Below, piece by piece: positions 55,920 through 64,000 of a stretch of 64,000 nucleotides of DNA. Source of the DNA: Diphasiastrum complanatum (lineage: Eukaryota; Streptophyta; Lycopodiopsida; Lycopodiales; Lycopodiaceae); NCBI GenBank assembly GCA_029204225.1, contig MU831557.1, positions 1 through 64,000 of the forward strand. The letters run 5' to 3'. Position 1 is the first letter of the stretch; every line of letters begins with the position of its first letter. The notes beneath the pieces were generated by a model that was given only the letters and a program-made list of their open reading frames with translations, was not told the DNA's origin and did no database searches. Both the position numbers and the translations under genes were made by a program.

Positions 55920-56247
55920 TAATGCTCTCCACTAGAGATCACCATCAAAAGGTGGCTCACTCTGCTTTCTTTAAGAGGGGTCTACTTACATTTATTACTT
56001 TGCCTAGAAATACTAGTTCCTACATGGTCATTCCATCTTTCGGGATTCACCATGAGGCTTACACAGTTCTTGTTTATCATTACTAACTAGTACTTCTCAA
56101 CTCTCATACTCGGCTCTCAATATTCGTTAGTCTCGTCTTCTCAAAGACCTCCTCGGTGTAAGGTGAGAGGTGCTCTTGAGTTGCTCTGGTCGAGTATCTT
56201 GGGGATTCGTCAGAATCAGTCAACAATTCTTCACATGGTATTAGAGA
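55920..56247 (+). repeat. End of a copia 5' LTR and primer site
   Basis: TTCTTCACA (to 56235) followed at 56236 by TGGTATTAGAGA, which differs at two bases from TGGTATCAGAGC. This is the normal 5' LTR/primer junction, placed 590 bases before the gag ATG at 56825. The LTR start is not defined; sequence to about 55920 may belong to it. Confidence 0.65.
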
Positions 56248-56824
56248 TTGTATTGTAGGTCATCAAGCAAATCTATCAAGCATTTGGTGAAGATATCAAT
56301 GCTAGAGCATGCTAGATTGATTTCTATCCAAAAATCAAGATTCTTGCATATGTAGATTGGAAATTTTGTAGATCAAAGCTCATTTTAGGTTCTGAACTTG
56401 ATGAATTCTGATTTCACACCACACTTACTGGAAATAGCCGATTTTGGATGCATTAGGAAGGTCTCACTTGAGGCTACAAAATTCTATATCAAGTTTTAGG
56501 CAATTTCATGTAGAATTTGAAATAGTCAATTTTTTGTGATTTTGTCAAAATCCTAATTTTGATTGGATCTCTATTTTGTGAGGTTATTGAACTTCATTAG
56601 AGTGTGTTTCAATCTTAGGAAGTGGCAAGAGTCATTAGATTGAGGATAGATCATAGGTTGATCAAGATTTCTACATTCTATGTGTTGATTAGCTAGATAT
56701 ATGCTAGAAGAGAATTGAGAGGTTCCATATCTTTGTGATTTCTTTTTTGAAACATTTGTTGTATTTCAAAAGACTGCTTTGTGCATTGGAACAGGTTGAA
56801 AGAGAAGGATCGGGTCATTGCAAC

Positions 56825-57957
56825 ATGGCTACATCAAGTGAATACATGTTGGAAGGCAATGATAGGCTTACCTCAAGCAACTATTCATTGTGGAAAGTGA
56901 GGATGGAATCACTTCTTGAGATAAATGATGTTTTGGATATTGTTGTAGGTTTGGAGGAGGGGCCAGCAACACAACAAGAACAATTGAGGTATGACAAGAG
57001 GTCCAAAAGAGCTCTACACATGATCAAGATGAATGTTACCAATGAACTTCTCAAGGAAGTTGGTAAGAGGACTTCATCAAAGGACGCTTGGGATTCATTT
57101 AAGAAGCTTTATGAATCCAAGTCTACTTCTAGAGTGTTGACTCTAAGAAGGCAAATCTTTCAATGTTTGCAAAAGAATGAAGAAAGTCCAAATATTTTTG
57201 TTTTGAGAGTGAAGGCTTTGAATGATGAGTTAGTTTGCATTGATGAGAGCATTAAGGAAGAAGAGCTTGTTCAAGTTATTCTTAATGGTTTGTTGGATGC
57301 TCATGCTAACATTGTACAAAGTCTTTCCATTCAAAGAACTTTGCCAAGTTTGATTGATCTTCAAGAGATCTTGATCAATTAAGAATATAGGCTTCAAGAA
57401 AGAGGTGGATCTTCATCAACATCTCAAGTTGGAGAGGAGGCTATGTTCATCAAGGGCAAATTCAAAGTCAAAAGCAAAAGTAAGTGGTTAAAGGGCAAGA
57501 TCAAGGGGAGGCTTCTTCAAATGGCAAAAGGAAAGATAGATCAGAGCTCAAGTGATTCTATTGTGGCATCAAAGGACACTTTGCAAGTGAGTGCTACAAG
57601 AAGAAGAGAGATCAAGGAGACAAGCAAGGTAATCTTACTCATGATAAAAATGGTTTGAATGTTCAAAATTCAAATGATGATGCCTTTGTGATGTCTTCAT
57701 GTATGATTGCTAATGATGGAGATCTAGATCCATCGTGGATTGATAGTGGAGCAAGTTCACACATGACTTTTCACAAAGATTACTTCACTTCTTTGTTGGC
57801 ATATGAAGATGACAAGAAGGTGATCTACACAGCCAATGATGGTGAGTGTGCAATCAAAGGGATTGGCACAGTTCCTATTTCTCTCTCTACAAATAGGAAT
57901 GTTCATTTGAAGGATATTTTGTTCCTTCCATTCCCAATAATTTACTTATTATCATAG
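56825..57957 (+). pseudogene. Ty1-copia gag and protease remnant 1
   Basis: Gag starts at ATG 56825 (MATSSEYMLEGNDRLTSSNY; the open frame extends further up but without gag-like sequence). It contains ALHMIKMNVTNELLKEV, DAWDSFKKLYESKSTSRV, IFVLRVKALNDEL and VILNGL, then a stop at 57380-57382 and continues in the same frame after it. In another frame lies the zinc knuckle: xFYCGIKGHFASEC, whose first Cys codon is a TGA (57553-57555). The same frame goes on to the protease: WIDSGASSHMT (catalytic Asp in DSGA), then GECAIKGIGTVPI and DILFLP. Integrase, RT and RNase H are absent. At least one frameshift lies between gag and the knuckle. Confidence 0.9.
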
Positions 57958-58900
57958 CTTTGTGCTTTGTAGAGGTGAGGGTGCATACATCAGAACTTGA
58001 GAGAATTTGCTTGCAAGAACTTGGATTTGGGAGAGAAATACAATCTCAATTTGAATCACACCAATTTTGGATCATAGATTGATCAAATCAATACTGATTT
58101 GCATTAAATGAGACTTGTACATATCTATACTTTCGCACGTGTGAGATCAGCCTATTTCAAATAGGTGGTATATCTCAGGTATTGATCCATTTCTTGTGTT
58201 TGATAGCTTGTTAGAGAGGCATTGAAGTTCAAATGTTGTGCTTGTGTTTCTAAATCAATTTGATTTGATTTTAGAGAGCATTAGGCAATCAAAGTGATAG
58301 GGAGTGTACCGCATCTTGTGTAATATGCCAAAGTGAGCACACATCTATTCAATCTCATCAATATTTACATTTTATGTTTTCAATCAAAGATAGAATTGGT
58401 AGACGAGTTGTAGATGTCATAGACACATCATTTCACACAAGTAAATTATGTTTGAGTTGTATGTGTGACCTAGAGTGATTCCATCTTTTGAAACTCAAGG
58501 TAGAAATTGACATCAATCTTGTTAGTGCTTCATCATCTGCATGAAGCTAGATCTAGATTCATGTTGATTGATTCACTGTTGTGAGCAAGATCTCGTATTT
58601 GTTGCTAGATTTCATAAGTTGGATCACCATTCCAAGTTAGATCCTAGATTGAGAAGAGTAGCAACAAATTAAATTCCACTTTTTTTTGTCATTACTAGAA
58701 ATCTTTCATAGTGAACATGTCATCCATTGGTTTAGTTCTATTAGAACATAGTGAGAGATTAACAACTTCCAATTATGCAATTTAAATTTTGTCCACCAAG
58801 GCATGTGAAGCTTATCAGTTTCCAAATAGTGAACTGATACGCATGAGGGAAAAGCTGGAAGGTCATGACATGCTCGTCGGTTCCTCGCATAATATTATTA
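57958..58900. other. Unassigned sequence between two copia remnants
   Basis: Only short frames. No LTR border or domain seen; it could be decayed LTR of one of the flanking copia elements. Confidence 0.4.
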
Positions 58901-58919
58901 ATTCTCACGTGGTGGGAAA

Positions 58920-59861
58920 ATGGAATCTTTATTGGTTCTACAGGATGTAATGGATATTGCGTCTGGAGTGAATTTGAACCAGAAGCTCCTAATCAAGCTC
59001 AAGAGTTCAAGAAGGAATCTAAAATTGCTCTTCATGTTATAAAAATGAATGTGTCCAATGAGGTGCTTAGGGAGGTCAGTTCTTGCACCATTGCCAAAGA
59101 GGCTTGGGACATCCTTAATACTATCTATGAAGCTAAGAATACATCTAGATTGCACACACTTAGAAACCAGATATTTCTAGATTATCAGAGAGTAGATGAG
59201 AGTGCTTCAAGTTATGTTATGAGAGTGAAAGGTTTTCATAAAAAGTTAGCAGTATTGGAGATGCTCTAAAGAACAATGAAATTGTTCAAGTAGTCCTTAA
59301 TGGACTAAGAGATGAGTATGCTAATATTGTGCAGACTTATGCTATCAAGGAGGAGCTACCATCTTTGGAGACTCTTCAAGGGGTTCTCATTGTTTGAAAA
59401 AACAGGCAAGAGAACAAGCTACTGAGGATCAACAAACTCTTATTGAAGGATGGTGGAGATGAGAAAGCTTTCTTCACAAAGGACAAGTCAAGAGGCAAGG
59501 GCAAAGGACAAGAACATTTCAAGAAGGACAAGGACAAACCAAAGATGGTGGTGAGGATCAATCCTCACAAGCTACAACATCCAGTGGCAAGAAGAAGATG
59601 TCAACAATCAAATGTTTCTTTTGTGGCAAGAAGGGCCACTATGCATCAAACTGTTTCAAGAATAAAAACCAGTTTAAACAAGCTAACCTTACTAATGAGG
59701 AAGAGTGTGAGGGTAACGAGAGTGATAGGGAAGATTCTCTTATAATGTCCAATTTTTCATCTTTCCCTTTCAAAAGTGAAGAAGTATGGTGGATAGATAG
59801 TGGGGTTAGTTCCCATATGTCTAGCTCTAGGAATTCTTTCACAAGTCTCATCCTTATGTAG
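58920..59861 (+). pseudogene. Ty1-copia gag and protease remnant 2
   Basis: In one frame ESLLVLQDVMDIASGVNLNQ, then after a shift near 58980, ESKIALHVIKMNVSNEVLREV, EAWDILNTIYEAKNTSRLH, FLDYQRVDESASSYVMRVKG. Further shifts lead to LNGLRDEY and a Lys-rich stretch. The zinc knuckle CFFCGKKGHYASNCF is intact. The protease gives VWWIDSGVSSHMSSSRNSFT, with catalytic Asp in DSG. Sequence breaks off at 59861, where an inverted copia RNase H begins. Same lineage as remnant 1 but the two differ at most positions outside the core, so they are separate old insertions. Confidence 0.88.
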
Positions 59862-60186
59862 GTGCAAAAAGATCAATCTCAAGCAGAGGGCTGAAAGCTA
59901 GCAAAGCTTTGTAAATAGAAACGTTTTGTTTCTTCAGCTCCCTCTCAAAGCATGATAGCTTTACGATCCCAAGACTGCTCCTCTGTCTCTCAAAAAGTCT
60001 TTTGTTCAGGGCTTTGGGGAAGATGTCAGCAACCATGTCTTTCGTTCCGATGAAGGTGGTCTGCAGCATCTTATTTTCAATTAGATCCCTGATCAAGTGG
60101 TACTTGATTGCAATGTGCTTTGTTCTCGAATGGAACACGGGATCTTTTGTCAGATGTATTGTAGACGTGTTATCCATCTACAAGAC
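59860..60186 (-). pseudogene. Ty1-copia RNase H end, inverted
   Basis: Minus-strand frame of 107 codons: MDNTSTIHLTKDPVFHSRTK, IKYHLIRDLIENKMLQTTFI, VADIFPKALNKRLFERQRSS. This is the last part of copia RNase H with the CDN-type block (here MDN) and the TKxLD-like end. It is joined tail to tail with the gag-protease remnant on the other strand and cut on its other side by the LTR at 60187. Confidence 0.88.
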
Positions 60187-61001
60187 TGTTAGCCGATATT
60201 TTCGCATGGAAAATCGGGCTAATATTGAAGTTTAAGTTTGCAATAATTGAAAAAATCGGCATGTAAAATCCGGTTATTAGAGAAAAATCGGCACAAATTT
60301 GCCTTAGAACTGGGTCCCAGCCCGCCCTAAAGTGGCTAGACACAGTTTCAAAGTAAGAAACTGACTTTCAAAAAAATTGTCAAAAATATTTTGTGGTCAA
60401 GTTTTGTAAGACCGAGCCAAAAGTGCCGGTCCACCTAGAATTGGGTCTCAGCCCGCTCTAAATGAGGCTAGAGCAAATTTTGCGGCCTTAGAAATGGCAG
60501 GTAAATATTTTACGGCTTTTCAAAAAAAAAAATGGCCAGTTGTAAAAAATAGCCGGTATGACCGTGCTAAATTCTCACCATGTACTGAGTCCATTTTTCT
60601 AATATATGAGCACTCAGTGTATTTTTCAAGAAAATCGTGTTGTCGTGGGAGCCCTAGTCATGAATGCCGGAAAAGTCAACTTCAGTCAAAGAGCCATCAA
60701 AGAAAAATATTTATCGGGCAAAACCCAAGCTGTGAATTATGGGCAATACTGAAAACTTGCAGAAACCCTAACGGGTAAAATTGGGCAAATTACGAGAAAT
60801 GGGCAAAATACGCAAATCAGTCGGTAATCCCGAAACCAAAAGCCAAGGGCCGTCGGGCCGTACCTGCTACAAAGGAAAGAAAAACCAAATGAAGGGCTAA
60901 AACGAACAAAGGACCACGGACCAAGGAAATGGAGGGCACCTTAGGTGGAATAGGGGCTTGACAAAAGTCCTCACCCACCTTTTGGATAATAAATGTAAAC
61001 A
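60187..61001 (-). repeat. Solo LTR, copy B of the inverted LTR pair
   Basis: Reverse complement of 28532-29319 over most of its length. It separates the copia RNase H from the CACTA transposase. The plus-strand ends are TGTTAGCC and GTAAACA. AAGAC occurs at 60182-60186 and at 61001-61005, which fits a 5-bp target duplication, though the end base is then shared with the LTR. No primer site follows on the minus strand, so it is a solo LTR. Similarity to copy A may extend to about 61056, but there the CACTA reading frame is still recognisable. Confidence 0.7.
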
Positions 61002-61005
61002 AGAC

Positions 61006-62401
61006 TTTAGGACCTAGAGGGCCTAAAAGATATTTTCTCTAGCAGGACATCCAACATATCCCTTTGTTGAATGTCTAGCAAGCAAACCATATGCTGGAAG
61101 ATCGTGAATGGTCCACAAAAGAATGCCTCTCAATGTGAATTTTCTTTTTGATGGATCCTCTACTGTTACATCATAAGCAGAGACACCATTCCAAAGTTGT
61201 CGTAGTTCATCAGTGACAACCTACAGAATTTTTTTTCATATTGTTAGTCGCTAGTAGACAAAGTTTGATGTTTCAAAGATTAAATAAGAAAAATATCTTG
61301 TAGTTAATTTGAACGGTCTATGATAACTACAACCTCAAGATAAACATCGATGTTTTCAAGCTTCACTTGTTTTGGTCCAGGAATGAGCATATTTAGCATC
61401 ACAAAGAAATGTTTAGTTGCGATCCAAGGTGGCAAATTGTAGTTCACTATCAAAATTGGCCATGTGCTCCAACGACTACTCAAATTTCCAAATGGATTAA
61501 ATCCATCGATAGCCAATGCCAAACGCACATTTCAGGGCTTTGCAGCAAAGTCTAGCCACTTTGAGTTAACATTCTCCCAAGCAAGACAATCTACTGGGTG
61601 GTGCCACAAACCATCCTCACTTTTTCCCTTTGTATGCCACCTCATGTTGGTGGAAATCATGGGACATCTGCAACCATAATTTGATAAGTATTTTGCATGC
61701 CTGATACAAACTTCTACAAACATTTTTAATGTATGAATATTTGGTCATAGCATAAAAAACATAGAAATCAAAGAACATTATAAGTACCTGTAAAATCGTT
61801 GAAGACGTGGTATGATGGGAAAATGGCTTAATACTTTTTGTGGCACTTTGGATTGTGGTTTTCTCCAATGACTTTCTTTGCAAATGGGACAACTATTCAA
61901 ACTTTCATCTTCTCCACGATACAATATGCAATCATTCACACATGCATGGATAGTGTGGTAACCTAGACCAATGTCCTTGATCACCTTCTTTGCCTCATAG
62001 GTGGAACATGGAAGTTCATTACTTTCAGGGAATAGATGTTCATGAAGCAAGGTTAATAGCTCATCAAAACTTGTTTGCGACCATCCATGGACCACCTTTA
62101 GATTATATAGACACAATATAGAAAATAATTTGCTTCTTTTGCATCCTTCAAACAATGGCTTCTTTGTATCTTCCATTAGAGAAGAAAATTTTATGGCATC
62201 GACATCTTCATTTCCTTCTACCTTATCGCTTGTAGCTTGATTCCCATATTCATTGTCCTCATTAATATTGCATGAATACTCACCAATATGATTTTCACAT
62301 TCCAATGAGACTTTGTCTATCGTCTCAAATGCATTTTGAACCATATTTGTGAGATCAATGTTTAGATCAAGCTCAGAAACATGTATTGTTGGCTCTTTCA
62401 C
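61006..62401 (-). pseudogene. CACTA (En/Spm) TNP2-type transposase
   Basis: First exon piece, minus strand 62401-61788: FEGCKRSKLFSILCLYNLKV, HGWSQTSFDELLTLLHEHLF, LPCSTYEAKKVIKDIGLGYH, IHACVNDCILYRGEDESLNS CPIC and PRLQRFYR. An intron at 61787-61668 (GT-AG, 120 bases) fits, after which the frame runs CPMISTNMRWHTKG, PVDCLAWENVNSKWLDFAAK. A TGA at 61532-61534 stands where Arg is usual (CGA to TGA); then NVRLALAIDGFNPFGNLSS, LNMLIPGPKQ, NIDVYLE and, toward 61060, GILLWTIHDLPAYGLLARHS, STKGYVGCP. The rest of the transposase is cut off by the LTR at 61001. TNP2 cuts and moves elements with CACTA ends. No terminal repeat is in the window. Confidence 0.9.
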
Positions 62402-62979
62402 TTCATTCTCTTTGAGCTTTGAAGAACTCTGAAATATATAAAAACCATGACCACAACATTATTGTTTGCATGACAATCGAAATCAAAACACTAACAATCC
62501 ATCAAATAGACCACAATATATGTACATTCTAAGCAACAAAAAATATTATTGAAATAATATTAACATCGAATAAAACAAAAATTAATCCTAAAGATCTAAT
62601 GTCAAAGGGTGATTAATAACCATAACCAATAATTGGTAACATTAGCATGAGTTATGTTGGAATGTGGTGAGAAAAATGACTACATATTGAAATTAAATAA
62701 AATCATTTAATTCGAGAAAGAAAATAGAATGACAATATCACACATTGTATTTAATGTGTTATATTTCACATTCATAAATGAGAAATAAGTAGTGGATCAT
62801 ATCATCTTCATGCATAAACATGATCAAAACTTTCGTTCAAGGATGAGGGAGAGATGTGAGATGGTCTTTGACAATAGAATCATATATTCTGGATGGTTTC
62901 TTGAGCATCATGCTATACAAGATGTCGGTTCAGACTAAATGCCACATATATCTTAAAAAAAGGCCATTGTCATCCATGT

Positions 62980-63040
<61 letters not shown>

Positions 63041-64000
63041 GAAAATAATACACAAATGCCTGAAAATATTTTGTACTGATAAATGATTCTGGAATTGAAG
63101 CTTGTTTTAGAAAAAATGTCATGCTAATGAATATCATCATGAGAGAGAGATAGCTTAAAATTTTCAAATAAACACCAACATGCAATGTAAAAACACAAAC
63201 ACACACATGCACACACACAACACTTGCCATGTAGTTTGCATCATAATGAAACGATATGATGGTGATCATCCACAACCATTGGAAATAGCTATATACCACG
63301 TGTTGTAGCTTCATGCTTGGATTGGTTCAAAAGTTCATGAACCCTATGCGCTTTCATTAATATATCATCCATGTCATCAGGTACTGCATGCAATTGAATA
63401 CAATGATTAGTTTGTTAGTGCGCAAAAATCAATTTTGAATTCATAAAATAAGTAATGAATATATTAGTATTACTTCAAGCAATATATCAAAGTACACTAG
63501 CAAGTTATTTTCAAAATTTGGACCATAGACTTTGTCAAATCCATCTATTTAACAACTAGATATGATCAAATTACCCAATACATTATAGTGAATTTTGATT
63601 ATTTTACAATTAGGCCCCAAAAAAGAAATAAAAAGATGTAAATTACATTATGAATAGAATAACAGCGTTGCGTATCAAATGGGTAATATTTTGTGCAAAT
63701 GGAAACTTTAAGGAATATTCTAAAAATCTTGCTGAAAATGGAATTTTTTAAAACCCATTTTGAAAAAAAAAGGCTTACAATATCATGTCTATCACTAAAA
63801 CCACACAAAAACAAGACAAATCCTTACCAAATTTGTACCAAAATTTTCAATTATGCAAAAAAACAGAATAATGACAATTTTTACTATATTTGAAAAATAT
63901 CAATATTTAATAAGAACCAAATACTCACGATGTATTCAAATTTATTCAAAGGCAACTACAAAAATATATATATTCGGACCTAGTATCAAAATCTATTTTA
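62402..64000. other. Upstream part of the CACTA locus, mostly non-coding
   Basis: At about 63386-63295 (minus strand) an acceptor-like TGCATGCAG is followed by a frame DDMDDILMKAHRVHELLNQS that could be an upstream transposase exon; weakly supported. The remainder is AT-rich with a compound microsatellite at 62977-63038. Nothing else is recognised. Confidence 0.35.
62977..63038. repeat. Compound microsatellite (TG)14(AG)17
   Basis: Uninterrupted TG from 62977 to 63004 and AG from 63005 to 63038. Confidence 0.97.

Overview
The window is nuclear DNA from a land plant with a large, transposon-filled genome. This rests on four things: a spliced plant-type alpha carbonic anhydrase gene with GT-AG introns and a TATA box, nested Ty1-copia and Ty3-gypsy retrotransposons with plant-type primer sites (TGGTATCAGAGC and TTTTGGCGCC), a CACTA (En/Spm) transposase, and long (TC)n, (TG)n and (AG)n microsatellites. 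The species cannot be told from the sequence alone. No rRNA, convincing tRNA or CRISPR array was seen.

Layout. 1-3.9 kb: remnants of gypsy and copia elements and three LTR pieces. 3.9-10.6 kb: an old gypsy element (minus strand) broken by a 1.25 kb solo LTR that still has its target duplication. 10.7-14.3 kb: scrambled copia and gypsy pieces and an unrecognised ORF module that ends in a new LTR. 16.7-21.7 kb: the one clear host gene, a secreted-type alpha carbonic anhydrase on the minus strand with seven coding exons and a leader intron; a dead copia element sits in its first coding intron. 22.1 kb: a near-perfect 60-bp inverted repeat. 23.6-25.2 kb: a gypsy end and a copia gag. 25.2-32.2 kb: mostly unassigned sequence, an LTR with primer site, a coiled-coil ORF and a plant-type RNase H remnant. 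32.5-44.1 kb: a mostly non-coding LTR element (minus strand) whose 5' LTR was split by a 7.2 kb Tat/Athila-like gypsy element (36,510-43,733) flanked by the 5-bp duplication ACCGC. 44.1-48.2 kb: gypsy RT fragment, a 5'-truncated copia with its 3' LTR, and a gypsy integrase tail. 48-56 kb: gene-poor, with tandem repeats, a minisatellite and a pair of direct repeats. 56-60.2 kb: two copia gag-protease remnants and an inverted copia RNase H. 60.2-61.0 kb: an LTR related to the one at 28.5-29.3 kb, in opposite orientation. 61.0-62.4 kb and perhaps beyond: a CACTA TNP2 transposase pseudogene.

The retroelements do not cooperate; they record successive insertion, truncation and point decay (frameshifts plus several stops that look like C-to-T changes). 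The most informative items are the intact-looking carbonic anhydrase with unusual active-site residues, the datable nested insertions, a repeated GGCGAAGGTT motif in the leader of the gypsy family, and a twice-occurring ORF module next to LTRs that I do not recognise. Exon borders and element borders were set by eye; functions of the mobile-element pieces are inferred from conserved motifs.
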